Shown: positions 1 to 8,984, numbered from the stretch's first letter. The stretch: 64,000 nucleotides of DNA from Paenibacillus tianmuensis (GCF_900100345.1 NZ_FMTT01000020.1:29564-93563), one strand, 5' to 3'. The notes: generated by a model not told the origin, from the letters alone. Translations and numbers: made by a program.

Positions 1-1
1 T

Positions 2-442
2 TCGATCTTGATCATGCGCACGTTTTTCAAGCAGATGGTGCCGGATGCGATCATCGAGTCCGGCCGGATCGACGGGGCGGGCGAATGGAAGGTGTTCACG
101 CATCTGGTGCTGCCCGTCTCGCTGCCGGGACTGGCGACGATCGGACTGTTCAGCACGCTCGGCTATTGGAACGATTGGTTCAACGCGCTGCTGTACATCG
201 ACAACCCGAATCTGCTTCCGCTGCAGTCGCTGCTGATGAAGATCGAGAGCAACATTCAGTTTATCGTGCAAAACTCCAGTCTCAGCGACGCCACCCAGCG
301 CTTCGAAATCGCCAAGTCGCTGCCGCAGGAGTCGTCAAGAATGGCCATGGTCGTCCTGGCCACCGGTCCGATCGTGCTCGCTTATCCGTTCTTTCAACGG
401 TATTTCGTGCAGGGCCTGACGATTGGAGCGGTCAAAGAATAA
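2..442 (+). CDS. Carbohydrate ABC transporter permease, 5'-truncated (LplC-type)
   Basis: Inner-membrane permease of a binding-protein-dependent sugar importer; only the C-terminal ~146 residues lie in the window and the frame is open to the left edge. The cytoplasmic EAA loop that docks the ATPase is visible as ESGRIDGAGEWKVF followed by HLVLPVSLPGL. A last hydrophobic stretch (VVLATGPIVLAYPFF) and the ending GLTIGAVKE are typical of LplC/YtcP-like permeases of oligosaccharide uptake systems. The gene lies 23 bp ahead of a solute-binding lipoprotein, so the two belong to one operon. The substrate cannot be told from this fragment. Confidence 0.9.
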   Translation, partial: SILIMRTFFKQMVPDAIIESGRIDGAGEWKVFTHLVLPVSLPGLATIGLFSTLGYWNDWFNALLYIDNPNLLPLQSLLMKIESNIQFIVQNSSLSDATQRFEIAKSLPQESSRMAMVVLATGPIVLAYPFFQRYFVQGLTIGAVKE

Positions 443-465
443 TATCGTACAAGGAGGAATGCTGC

Positions 466-1935
466 ATGTTCAAACGGAAACGAATCGCCGCCGGACTCGC
501 CTCGGTGCTGATGCTGTCCGCGCTGGCCGCCGGCTGCTCCGGCGGTGCAGGAAGCCCGGCCCAGGAAGGAGCGGGCGCCGGTAAAGCGGACGGCCAGCCC
601 GTAGAGCTGATCTGGTACACGGTCGGCGGCCCGCAAAAGGATATCGACAAAGTGATGGAGGCCGTCAGCAAATATACGAAAGAGAAAATCAATGCCACCG
701 TGAAAATGAAGATGATCGATTGGGGCGACTATTCCCAGAAGATGCAGGTCATCTCCGTATCCGGCGAGCCTTACGACATCGCGTTTACGAGCTCGTGGGC
801 CTTCGACTACGTGCAGAACGCGCGCAAAGGGGCGTTTTACGAGATGGACGGCCTGCTGGACAAATACGGGCAGGGCATCAAGAAGGCCGTGCACCCTTCG
901 TTCCTCGAGGGTTCCAAAGTGAACGGGCACAACTATGGGGTGCCGGCCAACAAGGAGTTGCCCGCGCAGGCGGTGTGGCGGTTCAACAAAAAGTACGTCG
1001 ACAAATACAAGTTGGACCTCTCGAACGTCAGTTCGCTGGAAAGTCTGGAGCCGCTGCTTAAGACGATGAAGGAAAACGAACCAGGCGTATACCCGATTCC
1101 AAGCAACGTCGACCCGTTCGTTCCGTTCGATTTCGTCGTGCAGGGCATCCCGTTCGGGGTACGGCTCGATACGAAGGACTACAAGATCGTCAACGTATTC
1201 GAGACGCCTGAGTATCGGCAAATGAGCGAAACGATGCGCAAATACTACAAAGCAGGCTATTTGCCGCCCGACGTTGCGACCAAAACGGGCAACGATCACG
1301 AAAAAACCGGCAAATGGCTCGTCGACAAATCGCATACGGTCCCGTTCGCGGACAATTTATGGTCGGAAGGCTTCAAATACGAGATCGTGTCCAAGCCGAT
1401 CCATGAGCCGATCGTGTTCAACTGGTCGGTGACCGGCTCCATGATGGCGATCTCTGCGAATTCCAAGCATCCCGAGAAAGCGATGGAATTTTTGAACCTG
1501 CTGAACAGCGACGCGTATTTGCGGAATCTGGCGAGCTACGGCCTCGAAGGCACGCACTATAAAAAGGTTTCCGAGGGCGTTATTGAGCCGATCCCGGATT
1601 CCGGTTACTCCATGCCGTCGTTTACGCTCGGCAATATGTTCCTGCTGAACCGGTTCCCCAAGGACCCGGCAGACAAGTGGGAGCAGTATGACAAGTTCAA
1701 CAAATCGGCCAAGAACGCGCCGCTGCTCGGCTTTCAGTTCGACTCCTCGAAGGTGGAGAACGAGCTTGCTGCTGTCAAGAGCGTGTCGGAAGAGTTCAAG
1801 AAAGCGTTTGAGACCGGCTCCGTCGAGCCGTCGGAGGTGCTGCCCAAAGCGATCGACAAGCTGAAAGCCGCAGGAATCAACAAGGTGATGGACGAGGCGC
1901 AGAAGCAGCTCGACGCGTGGAGAGCGAAGAAGTAA
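466..1935 (+). CDS. Extracellular solute-binding lipoprotein of a sugar ABC transporter
   Basis: A 489-residue substrate-binding protein. The N-terminus has a basic region (MFKRKRIAAG), a hydrophobic core and a lipobox ending LAAGC at Cys24, so it should be lipid-anchored on the outer face of the membrane. The body, starting PVELIWYTVGGPQKDID, fits the family 1 sugar-binding fold of LplA/YtcQ-like proteins. The ATG at 466 is preceded by AAGGAGG with 8 nt spacing; longer in-frame extensions upstream lack such a site. It follows the permease in the same operon and is closed by a terminator at 1948-1990. The ligand is unknown but is probably an oligosaccharide. Confidence 0.9.
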   Translation: MFKRKRIAAGLASVLMLSALAAGCSGGAGSPAQEGAGAGKADGQPVELIWYTVGGPQKDIDKVMEAVSKYTKEKINATVKMKMIDWGDYSQKMQVISVSGEPYDIAFTSSWAFDYVQNARKGAFYEMDGLLDKYGQGIKKAVHPSFLEGSKVNGHNYGVPANKELPAQAVWRFNKKYVDKYKLDLSNVSSLESLEPLLKTMKENEPGVYPIPSNVDPFVPFDFVVQGIPFGVRLDTKDYKIVNVFETPEYRQMSETMRKYYKAGYLPPDVATKTGNDHEKTGKWLVDKSHTVPFADNLWSEGFKYEIVSKPIHEPIVFNWSVTGSMMAISANSKHPEKAMEFLNLLNSDAYLRNLASYGLEGTHYKKVSEGVIEPIPDSGYSMPSFTLGNMFLLNRFPKDPADKWEQYDKFNKSAKNAPLLGFQFDSSKVENELAAVKSVSEEFKKAFETGSVEPSEVLPKAIDKLKAAGINKVMDEAQKQLDAWRAKK

Positions 1936-1947
1936 ATGTAGAGAAAG

Positions 1948-1990
1948 GCCGTCTTTGGCGCAGAAAGTCTGCGGCGGAGGCGGCTTTTTT
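1948..1990 (+). terminator. Rho-independent terminator of the ABC transporter operon
   Basis: GCCGTCT pairs with AGGCGGC (one G:T pair), an inner GCAGA/TCTGC stem caps it, and six T residues follow. It lies 13 bp after the binding-protein stop codon. Confidence 0.75.
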
Positions 1991-2030
1991 GGGAGCTGTC
2001 GCAAGCTTCGTCTCCGTTTCTGTCGGTACA

Positions 2031-2075
2031 AAAAAGCTCCGGCTGCCCTCGTGAAGAGAGCAGCCGGAGCTTTTG
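2031..2075 (-). terminator. Terminator of the NlpC/P60 gene
   Basis: A 13-bp GC-rich stem (AAGCTCCGGCTGC paired with GCAGCCGGAGCTT) has a T-run on the minus-strand side. It lies 9 bp past the stop of the minus-strand hydrolase gene and could also act on the plus strand. Confidence 0.8.
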
Positions 2076-2083
2076 AAAAAGGT

Positions 2084-2881
2084 TTATTTCAACGCGCTTC
2101 CGCCGAAGACGAAGCGGTGTTCCCAATGCTTTCCTGCAATCGAATCGATGCGTACGCCGCCCGACGTTTTCGAATACGTATGTAGTATTTGACCGTCTCC
2201 GAGATAAATGCCCACATGCGAAATGCGTTGATTCGATTTGTTCGACGGGTAGGCCGACGCTTTCGTTCCTTTATAATCCATGAAGAACATCAGATCGCCC
2301 GGCTTCAGATTGCGCCAGTTGGTTGTCGTACCGCCGAGAGACTTAACGTAAGCGGCTTGTCCGCGCGAGTCGCTGGGCAGCGTCATCCCTGCGCCTTCCT
2401 TGAAGGCTTGGCGGGTGAAGTCGGAGCAATCGAACGTACGGGTGTTCGAACGGTCGGAAGCGAACTCGTAGGGAGTGCCCATATATTTTTTGCCTGCGGC
2501 GATGACCTTGTTGACGAGCTCACTGCTATTGCCTGTGCTCGGCTTGGATGTGCTGCCGCTATTGGACGTGCCGCCTCCGTTGGACGAGCTTCCGCCGGAA
2601 CCGTCGGTGCGTACGTATTTGCTGCTTGTGGATATATAGCCGACTCGGCCTTGATCGTCGCGAACTTTATACCAATAATTGTTGACCTTATCGAGAATGT
2701 CTACTTTTTCACCTGTTTTTAGAAGGCCGTAGGTGGCTGAATCCGTATTTGGCGCCTTGCGGAAATTCACGCCGCTGACAATGGTGGCATTCGACGCGGC
2801 AAGGGCTTGTTCGGCTGTCAAAGCTCCGACACTGATCGTGACGGTAGTGGCGAGTAAAAGTGCGGTAAGTTGCTTTTTCAA
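2084..2881 (-). CDS. Secreted SH3-NlpC/P60 cell wall hydrolase
   Basis: A 265-residue exported protein predicted to cut peptidoglycan stem peptides (gamma-D-Glu-diaminopimelate endopeptidase type). It has a signal peptide (about residues 1-29, ending QALAAS), one bacterial SH3 domain (about 33-92), a Gly/Ser-rich linker and a C-terminal NlpC/P60 domain. The catalytic Cys is in FDCSDF, the His in ISHVGIYLG, with a further His in ILHTYS. Start is TTG at 2881 with AGGAGGG 8 nt upstream. It is monocistronic. The exact bond cut and the growth phase of expression cannot be read from sequence. Confidence 0.9.
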   Translation of the reverse strand: MKKQLTALLLATTVTISVGALTAEQALAASNATIVSGVNFRKAPNTDSATYGLLKTGEKVDILDKVNNYWYKVRDDQGRVGYISTSSKYVRTDGSGGSSSNGGGTSNSGSTSKPSTGNSSELVNKVIAAGKKYMGTPYEFASDRSNTRTFDCSDFTRQAFKEGAGMTLPSDSRGQAAYVKSLGGTTTNWRNLKPGDLMFFMDYKGTKASAYPSNKSNQRISHVGIYLGDGQILHTYSKTSGGVRIDSIAGKHWEHRFVFGGSALK

Positions 2882-3042
2882 GTGGAAATCCCTCCTGCAG
2901 TTCTAGTTGTTTTATGTACAAGCCTGGGAATCCACGGACGGAAAATCGTCCGATTTCCACAAGCTGGGACACCATTTGACAACGTCCGCTCGCCGCCCCA
3001 CAATGAAAGCAGGACATTTGACGAAAGAGCGGTGAGCAAACA

Positions 3043-4089
3043 ATGGAAACGTGGACATGGGGGCCTTTCATCCTGCAAAAAAGCATGCTGGTCGTCATCG
3101 CAGCAGTTGCGGCGGGTTATATCATTTCGAGGCTGCGGTTAAAAGGTTCTTCCATCGGAGGAACGTTCGGCGCGATCGTTTCGAACGCGCTTCTTCTATG
3201 GGTAATCAGCTGGAAGCTGAGTATCCTTGTCTTCGATCCAGGGAGCGTGCTGTCCAGTCCGATGTCGCTGCTTTATTTCAGCGGCGGCGACAAAGGCGTC
3301 TGGCTGGCGACGCTGCTGTCCGGCATATATGTATGGTGGAGCGCCAACAAGGCAAAATTGAATGCAGCCGTTTATACGGATTCGGTGCTTGTCTCGGTTA
3401 TAGGGGGGTATGCCGTCTACGCAGCGCTGATTTTTTTTACCGAAGAGGAGAGCCGTATCACTTGGGGACTCAAAGCGTTGCTCGCGGCGGGCCTGACGGC
3501 CTTCTGGCTCGTATCCAAAGCGAAGAGGGAGTGGCAGCCGCTCCTCCAGCGGACGGTCGTCTTTGTCGTCGGGTATGCGCTGATCGCGTCGCTGGCCGTC
3601 AATGTGTGGAATAAGCCTTCGACAGGCACGGTTGAAGCGGGGGCAAACGTCGGTCTCAAAATCGGACAACAGGCGCCGGACTTTGAACTGCCATTGCTTG
3701 ACGGCCAAACGGTCAAGTTGTCCGACTACCGGGGGCGGACGGTCGTGCTCAATTTCTGGGCGACGTGGTGTCCGCCGTGTCAGGCGGAAATGCCGCATAT
3801 GCAGCAGGTACATACGGAGCAGGAGAACAATGGCGTAACGATTCTCGGCGTCAACGCTACATCGACGGAGGTCAGCGAGCCGGTCGTACGTGCATGGGTT
3901 AAGGAGTGGGGGCTTACGTTCCCGATCGTGCTGGACCGTCAAGGCGAAGTCGGCAAGGCTTACCGCGTGAACGCTTATCCGGCCACGTTCGTCATCGACG
4001 CGCAAGGAACGATCCGGGTGAAGCATCCCGGCCCGATGAATAAGGATATGATCGAGCAAGCCATCGCGAAAGCGGGGAAGAGTGGGTGA
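3043..4089 (+). CDS. Membrane-anchored thioredoxin-like protein (TlpA/ResA type) with polytopic N-terminus
   Basis: A 348-residue thiol-disulfide oxidoreductase. The first ~195 residues hold about five to six hydrophobic segments (such as LVVIAAVAAGYII and TVVFVVGYALIASLAV). From about residue 205 a TlpA/ResA/AhpC-TSA domain starts with IGQQAPDFELPLLDG and carries the active site WCPPC. The catalytic domain should face outside, where such proteins reduce apocytochrome c cysteines or other cell-surface disulfides. ResA itself has a single anchor, so the multispanning N-terminus is unusual. ATG at 3043 follows a GAGCGGTGAG region. No cytochrome maturation genes adjoin it, so the partner is unknown. 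Confidence 0.82.
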   Translation: METWTWGPFILQKSMLVVIAAVAAGYIISRLRLKGSSIGGTFGAIVSNALLLWVISWKLSILVFDPGSVLSSPMSLLYFSGGDKGVWLATLLSGIYVWWSANKAKLNAAVYTDSVLVSVIGGYAVYAALIFFTEEESRITWGLKALLAAGLTAFWLVSKAKREWQPLLQRTVVFVVGYALIASLAVNVWNKPSTGTVEAGANVGLKIGQQAPDFELPLLDGQTVKLSDYRGRTVVLNFWATWCPPCQAEMPHMQQVHTEQENNGVTILGVNATSTEVSEPVVRAWVKEWGLTFPIVLDRQGEVGKAYRVNAYPATFVIDAQGTIRVKHPGPMNKDMIEQAIAKAGKSG

Positions 4090-4220
4090 AAAAAGAATTT
4101 AATAGGGGATCATAGAGTTTTTGAGTTGCGTGAAAAATAAATGTCGTGATAACATGTGAGTATTGTAGGTCACATTGCTAGGTTCAATACATCACTTTAT
4201 ATAAAAGGAAGGATAACAGT

Positions 4221-5624
4221 ATGGCACAGACGAGTATTATATTGCGTGTGGAATTGGACCACGAAAAGGTCACGTTCGGGGATGTAGCCGCCGCAATCAG
4301 CAAATCCGGAGGAGACATCACATCGATCGACGTGATTCGTCCGGGTAAGGATTCGTCAATCCGGGACATCACCGTGGATGTGGCGGAATCCGCGGAATCG
4401 CAAGTGGTGGAAGCACTGAAGCAGCACGAGGGCATCAAGCTGATCAACGTCTCCGACCGCACGTTCCTTGTGCATTTGGGCGGCAAAGTGTCCGTTCAGC
4501 CGAACCTTCCGATTAAAAACCGCGATGACTTATCCCGGGTTTACACGCCTGGGGTTGCGCGGGTATGTACGGCGATTCACGAAAATCCGAGAAAGGCGTA
4601 CTCGCTAACGATCAAACGGAATACCGTAGCCGTTATTACCGACGGGACCGCCGTGCTCGGTCTGGGCGATATCGGGCCGCATGCGGCCGCGCCGGTGATG
4701 GAAGGGAAAGCGATGCTGTTCAAGCAGCTCGCAGGCGTCGACGCTTTCCCAATCTGCCTCGATACGAAGGATACGGAAGAAATTATCCGCACGATCAAGA
4801 CGATCAGCCCAATCTTCGGCGGCATTAACCTGGAAGACATCAGCTCGCCGCGCTGCTTCGAGATCGAAAGACGGCTTAACGAAGAGCTCGACATCCCGGT
4901 ATTCCATGACGATCAGCACGGCACGGCCGTCGTCGTCATCGCGGGATTGCTCAACGCGCTTAAAGTCGTCGGCAAGCGGATTGAGAATGTGCGCGTCGTC
5001 GTGAACGGCATCGGCGCCGCCGGCGTATCCATCTGCAAAATGCTGCTGGCTGCAGGGGTTACGAAGCTGGTGCCGGTCGACCGCGAGGGCGCGATTGTCC
5101 GTGGCGGCACCTACGAGCATGCGATGTGGCAGTGGCTGGCCGACCAACCGCAGGTGGAAGCCGAGCCTGGCACGCTGAAAGACGTGATCCGCGGCGCGGA
5201 TGTCTTCATCGGCGTATCCCGCGGCGGCCTCTTGAACGGACAAGATGTCCAAGCTATGGCGCCGGATAGCATCGTCTTCGCGATGGCGAACCCGACGCCG
5301 GAGATCGCTCCGGAAGAAGCGCTGCCGCATGTGCGCGTATTTGCCACCGGCCGGAGCGACTATCCGAATCAGATCAACAATGTCCTGGTATTTCCTGGCA
5401 TTTTCCGCGGGGCGCTCGATTGCCGCGCCCGTTCCATTAACGAGCCGATGAAGCTTGCCACGGCACGCGCCATCGCGTCCGTCGTCACGGATGCCGAACT
5501 GAACGAGCAGTACATTATCCCAAGTATTTTTAACGAACAAGTCGTGAAAAAAGTTCGCCACGCGATTATCGAAGCGGCGATCTTGACCGGCACCGCCCGC
5601 CGGATTCCGCCGGATTTCCGGTAA
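4221..5624 (+). CDS. NAD(P)-dependent malic enzyme with N-terminal ACT domain
   Basis: A 467-residue cytosolic enzyme converting malate to pyruvate and CO2. Residues 1-80 look like an ACT-type regulatory domain (ISKSGGDITSIDVIRPGKD). The malic enzyme core follows, with SRVYTPGVARV, a substrate/metal region GLGDIGPHAAAPVMEGKA, the metal site FHDDQHGTA, and a Rossmann motif VNGIGAAGVS. The ACT domain suggests control by an amino acid or other small ligand, which is inference. The gene has an AAGGAAGGATA ribosome site, its own upstream region and no operon partner, and faces the next gene across a bidirectional terminator. Confidence 0.92.
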   Translation: MAQTSIILRVELDHEKVTFGDVAAAISKSGGDITSIDVIRPGKDSSIRDITVDVAESAESQVVEALKQHEGIKLINVSDRTFLVHLGGKVSVQPNLPIKNRDDLSRVYTPGVARVCTAIHENPRKAYSLTIKRNTVAVITDGTAVLGLGDIGPHAAAPVMEGKAMLFKQLAGVDAFPICLDTKDTEEIIRTIKTISPIFGGINLEDISSPRCFEIERRLNEELDIPVFHDDQHGTAVVVIAGLLNALKVVGKRIENVRVVVNGIGAAGVSICKMLLAAGVTKLVPVDREGAIVRGGTYEHAMWQWLADQPQVEAEPGTLKDVIRGADVFIGVSRGGLLNGQDVQAMAPDSIVFAMANPTPEIAPEEALPHVRVFATGRSDYPNQINNVLVFPGIFRGALDCRARSINEPMKLATARAIASVVTDAELNEQYIIPSIFNEQVVKKVRHAIIEAAILTGTARRIPPDFR

Positions 5625-5672
5625 GAAACGGGCAGGCGCAAACGGCAGCACAATAAGATTGATGATTATAAC

Positions 5673-5712
5673 GAAAGAAGCGAGTTCCGCTATATGGAAC
5701 TCGCTTCTTTCT
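5673..5712. terminator. Bidirectional terminator
   Basis: A perfect stem GAAAGAAGCGAGTTCC with its complement around a short loop, with A-runs and T-runs on both sides. It sits between the convergent malic enzyme and radical SAM genes. Confidence 0.85.
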
Positions 5713-5714
5713 GT

Positions 5715-6548
5715 TTACGGCAAAAAGCCCGCCTGGCTCACCAAAATCCGCTCTTCCGAAAAATGCGGCTTCAACTGCTCCAGTACTTGCTGGTAAGCGC
5801 CACGGTCATACCAAGCTTCCAGGCCGAGCGACTCGTAAATGCGGCGGATGCCGAGGCGCTCCGTGCGCCGTCCGAGGCTGCCGTCGCCCATAAAGAAGTC
5901 GTCGACGACGAGCCGCGTCACACCGGTATCCCGCAGCGCTTGCGCAAAGCCGCCGCTGCTTGGCAGCACGGGGGAGACAGCCACTTGCGCGGGTATGCCC
6001 GCTTCGACGAGCTCGCGCAGCGCCCGAAGCCGGGCGGGGATCGGCGGCGCGGCGGGCGAGAACGCCTTGCGGATCGGCTCCAGGTCTGTCTCGATCGTGA
6101 GACTGACGCGCACGCGCGTTCCGAGCCGCTGGAGCAGATCAATATCCCGGGTAACGAGCGGGCTGCGCGTTTGCAGCAGCACAAAGTCGGGCGCATCCCC
6201 TCCGGCCATCGTTTCGAGCAGCGAACGGGTTAGCCTGGTCCGGTATTCGACCGGTTGGTACGGGTCCGTACTGGAAGACATAAAAATGGAAACCGGGCCC
6301 TTGCGTTTCGCCCGGATGAGTTCTTTGGCAAGCAGTTCCGCGGCCGACGATTTGACGTCGATCCAGCTTCCCCAAGGCTCCGGGCGAAACTTCGCCACCG
6401 GCATTTCGCGCACGTAGCAGTAAGTGCAAGCGAAGGCACAGCCGGAATAAGGATTGAGCGTATGCGTATAGCCCGTCAAGTAACCGGTGGCCGCATTGAG
6501 CAACTGCTTGGGGGTTTTGAACGTAACGGTCGGAAGCACCACCCGCAC
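5715..6548 (-). CDS. SPL-family radical SAM protein
   Basis: A 277-residue radical S-adenosylmethionine enzyme of the spore-photoproduct-lyase-like group (relatives of Rv2578c). The 4Fe-4S cluster motif is CAFACTYC (CX3CX2C), preceded by LNPYSGC; later motifs SSSTDPYQPVE and LTIETDLE fit the family. The substrate is not known. The GTG at 6548 is the first possible start after an in-frame TAA; two more GTG codons follow closely at 6542 and 6539 and have a better placed AGG, so the start is uncertain by two or three codons. It lies 45 bp after the MOSC gene in the same frame, so the two are probably co-transcribed. Confidence 0.83.
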   Translation of the reverse strand: MRVVLPTVTFKTPKQLLNAATGYLTGYTHTLNPYSGCAFACTYCYVREMPVAKFRPEPWGSWIDVKSSAAELLAKELIRAKRKGPVSIFMSSSTDPYQPVEYRTRLTRSLLETMAGGDAPDFVLLQTRSPLVTRDIDLLQRLGTRVRVSLTIETDLEPIRKAFSPAAPPIPARLRALRELVEAGIPAQVAVSPVLPSSGGFAQALRDTGVTRLVVDDFFMGDGSLGRRTERLGIRRIYESLGLEAWYDRGAYQQVLEQLKPHFSEERILVSQAGFLP

Positions 6549-6593
6549 CTCGCTTCGCTTGTAGAATGTGGAATCGGCCGGGTCTTGCCCCGG

Positions 6594-7136
6594 TTACTCG
6601 ATCATAATTCGCGCGATATCGCCTTCTGCGATGGTGCCTATGCACTCGACGGAGCAGACGATGCCGCGCCGTTTCTTCGCGGCAGCCGTGAAGCGGGTAG
6701 CCGCCGCAGGATGGCCTGTCGCTTCGGCGATCATTTCGCCCGGCCCTGTGCAGGGCAGGTTCTCGCCTTCGCCGATCAAGCCTGTTCCGGCAGGAAACAG
6801 CAGGCGTGCGCCCTGCGGCAGCAGCGTGAGGGAAGGATATCCCTCCAACAGCAGATTGGCGCCGAGCCACTCCGGGAGCACTTCGGGCAGCCCTAGCCGC
6901 TCGGCGATTTGAGCGCATTCCTCGACGGAGACGATGCTGATCTGTCTCCGGTTGGCAATCTCGGTGCCGCGCGGATAAAATCGCTGCCGGCTGTCGGCGG
7001 GCCGTGTCAGCCCGTAATGCCGGTCGCCGGTAATGCCGGCAAGATCTACGGTGACGGAGCTTTCCCGCGCGGTGACAAACGTATGCGGATCACGGGCGGC
7101 CATCACGGCCTTGACCCGGGCTTCAAAAGTTTTCAT
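6594..7136 (-). CDS. MOSC domain protein
   Basis: A 180-residue protein covering essentially one MOSC (Mo-cofactor sulfurase C-terminal) domain: GITGDRHYGLTRPADSRQRF, then IVSVEECAQIAERLGL, EWLGANLLLEGYPS and the conserved Cys in GENLPCTGPGEMI. MOSC proteins bind a molybdenum cofactor or carry sulfur through that cysteine. No molybdenum enzyme gene is adjacent. It precedes the radical SAM gene on the same strand with no terminator between them. The pairing of the two is suggestive only. Confidence 0.88.
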   Translation of the reverse strand: MKTFEARVKAVMAARDPHTFVTARESSVTVDLAGITGDRHYGLTRPADSRQRFYPRGTEIANRRQISIVSVEECAQIAERLGLPEVLPEWLGANLLLEGYPSLTLLPQGARLLFPAGTGLIGEGENLPCTGPGEMIAEATGHPAAATRFTAAAKKRRGIVCSVECIGTIAEGDIARIMIE

Positions 7137-7200
7137 AGCAGCGTTATTTCCCCTTTCCGTACTAGGTTAAGCTTACCAGAATGGCGCGCGAACAGACAAG

Positions 7201-7234
7201 AAACCCGGCTTCCTCCAAGGGAAACCGGGTTTTG
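7201..7234 (-). terminator. Terminator of the aldolase gene
   Basis: AAACCCGG...CCGGGTTT stem around a short loop, with a T-rich tail on the minus strand, 27 bp beyond the aldolase stop codon. Confidence 0.75.
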
Positions 7235-7260
7235 TGCGCGAACCGTAAGCGGTAACCGGA

Positions 7261-8217
7261 TTACTCACCGGCCGGCATCGCTTCGGGGGATGTCATTTTG
7301 TCGTAGAACTCTACGAACTTGTCCTTGCTGTCGCTGGCGCGAACCGCCATGGCCGAACGCGGATGATCGTTCAATACGCCAGCGATCATGTAAGGAATAA
7401 TGTAGCCCCACTCCCACTTCTCGCGCATTTTGATCATATGCTTCTCAATAATGCCGAGCACCGGACGAACGTCGTACTTCGGATTTTTCAAATGGCTGAC
7501 GATCAGCTCCGTCGGGCAGTTGCCGGCAGCTCGTCCCATGCCGTATACGGACGTGTCAAGGAACTCGACGCCTTTGGTTGCGCCCGTGATCGTATTGGAG
7601 AAGGCGAGCTGCATGTTGTTGTGCATATGCAGGCCGAGCTTCTTATTCGGCAGAAGACGCTGGAATTTGGAGACGAGATATTCGACATCCCGGTAGTCCA
7701 TGCTGCCGTACGAATCGACGATGTACACAACATCGACCGGACTCTTGGCAATTTCTTCGAACGCTTCGTTCAGATCGTTCTCCATCACGTGGGAGAGCGC
7801 CATAATGTTGATCGCCGTTTCATAGCCGTAATCGTTGAATTTCTGCACCAGATCGATCGCTTTATCCACATCTTTGATGTAGGTCGCTACGCGAATGAGG
7901 TCAAGCAGACTGTTTTCTCGGGGGAGAATGTCCTTTTCGTCAACGCGTCCGATGTCGACCAGCGCAGACAGCTTGGTGTCGGTCTTTTGCGGGAGGACTT
8001 CCTTCAGGAAATCCTCGTTCAAAAAGCGCCAAGGACCTGCTTCAGCACCTTTCAGCAACTTGGCCGAGTTTTTATAACCGATCTCCATATATTCGACGCC
8101 GGCTTCGCTCAGACCGTAATACATGTCTTTGACAAACTCGACGCTAAAATCCCAATTGTTGACCAAACCGCCGTCGCGGATGGTGCAGTCCAAAATATTG
8201 TGGTTTTCCCTGACCAT
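7261..8217 (-). CDS. DRE-TIM metallolyase family aldolase (HMGL-like domain)
   Basis: A 318-residue protein with an HMG-CoA-lyase-like TIM barrel. The start motif LDCTIRDGGLVNNW supplies the Asp-Arg pair of the DRE-TIM superfamily, and LGLHMHNNMQLAFSN supplies the metal-binding His pair. The nearest relatives are the aldolase domains of 4-hydroxy-2-oxovalerate aldolase. No acetaldehyde dehydrogenase partner is present, so the substrate is unknown. ATG at 8217 has GAGAGGAGT upstream. It stands alone between two divergent or terminated neighbours. Confidence 0.82.
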   Translation of the reverse strand: MVRENHNILDCTIRDGGLVNNWDFSVEFVKDMYYGLSEAGVEYMEIGYKNSAKLLKGAEAGPWRFLNEDFLKEVLPQKTDTKLSALVDIGRVDEKDILPRENSLLDLIRVATYIKDVDKAIDLVQKFNDYGYETAINIMALSHVMENDLNEAFEEIAKSPVDVVYIVDSYGSMDYRDVEYLVSKFQRLLPNKKLGLHMHNNMQLAFSNTITGATKGVEFLDTSVYGMGRAAGNCPTELIVSHLKNPKYDVRPVLGIIEKHMIKMREKWEWGYIIPYMIAGVLNDHPRSAMAVRASDSKDKFVEFYDKMTSPEAMPAGE

Positions 8218-8420
8218 AATGATTGACTCCTCTCCAAAATAGGCGGCCGCTTCGTGGCTTTTAAGCTTTTAAGCGATAAAGCGTATGTTTTTATATATAA
8301 ATATTACATATGGCTCGCCACTTGTCAATGATAACAAATTCCCCGTACCGTGGCAATCTCATCTTCGCCGAAAATAAGCAAAAGTTGCAGGACTTTCCGG
8401 GGTTTTGTGGAAACTTGCAG

Positions 8421-8426
8421 TATAAT
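8421..8426 (+). promoter_or_regulatory. -10 element before the Nudix gene
   Basis: A perfect TATAAT lies 41 bp upstream of the Nudix start codon. No good -35 hexamer was found at 16-18 bp. The rest of the 250-bp gap to the divergent aldolase gene is AT-rich with no other feature I can support. Confidence 0.45.
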
Positions 8427-8467
8427 GGAGACAGACTTGCGAATTTTGCGGGGCGGGAGGGTGAGAC

Positions 8468-8959
8468 ATGCTGAAATACAATATCGCTTTTATTCGCAGC
8501 GGCGATCGCTTGCTCATGCTGAACCGTGGGAAAGCGCCGCTGCTCGGGCTGTGGAACGGGGTCGGCGGTAAGCTGGAGCCGGGAGAAACGCCGCTGGCGA
8601 GCGTTATACGGGAAATCGAAGAGGAGACCGGGCTCCGGCTCGAAGAGGAGGCGGTGCGCTTCGGGGGGACCGTGACGTGGGAGGTGGACGGCCGGGATGT
8701 CGGGGGGATGTACGCTTTTATTGGAGAGGCTCCGGGTGATGCGCTGCCGGATTTGCCGATGGAGACGGCCGAGGGCATCCTGGCGTGGAAGCCGGTCGAA
8801 TGGGTGATCGACCCGGAAAATTACGGTGTGGTGCAGCATGTCCGGCATTTTCTTCCGGCGATGTTGGCCGGAGAGCCTTGTGCGGAGTACCGCTGCTTTT
8901 TCCGCGAGGGAGAGCTACTGAGCGTCGAACGGCGGCCGCTGCAAGAGGTCGTGCGCTAA
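8468..8959 (+). CDS. Nudix hydrolase (8-oxo-dGTP diphosphatase-like)
   Basis: A 163-residue cytosolic pyrophosphohydrolase. The full Nudix box is present: G-KLEPG-E-x7-REIEEETGL at residues 36-58, with every consensus position kept. The N-terminal strand NIAFIRSGDRLLMLNRGKAP and WNGVGG resemble MutT-like members that clean oxidised nucleotides, but substrate is not predictable within Nudix families. ATG at 8468 follows GGGCGGGAGGGTG. It converges on the DUF4870-like gene across a bidirectional terminator. Confidence 0.9.
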   Translation: MLKYNIAFIRSGDRLLMLNRGKAPLLGLWNGVGGKLEPGETPLASVIREIEEETGLRLEEEAVRFGGTVTWEVDGRDVGGMYAFIGEAPGDALPDLPMETAEGILAWKPVEWVIDPENYGVVQHVRHFLPAMLAGEPCAEYRCFFREGELLSVERRPLQEVVR

Positions 8960-8984
8960 GAATGACGCCGATTTTGACAAAAGT

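Noticed and set aside
4605..5651. A 348-codon minus-strand frame opposite the malic enzyme
   Set aside because: Shadow frame of the malic enzyme gene.
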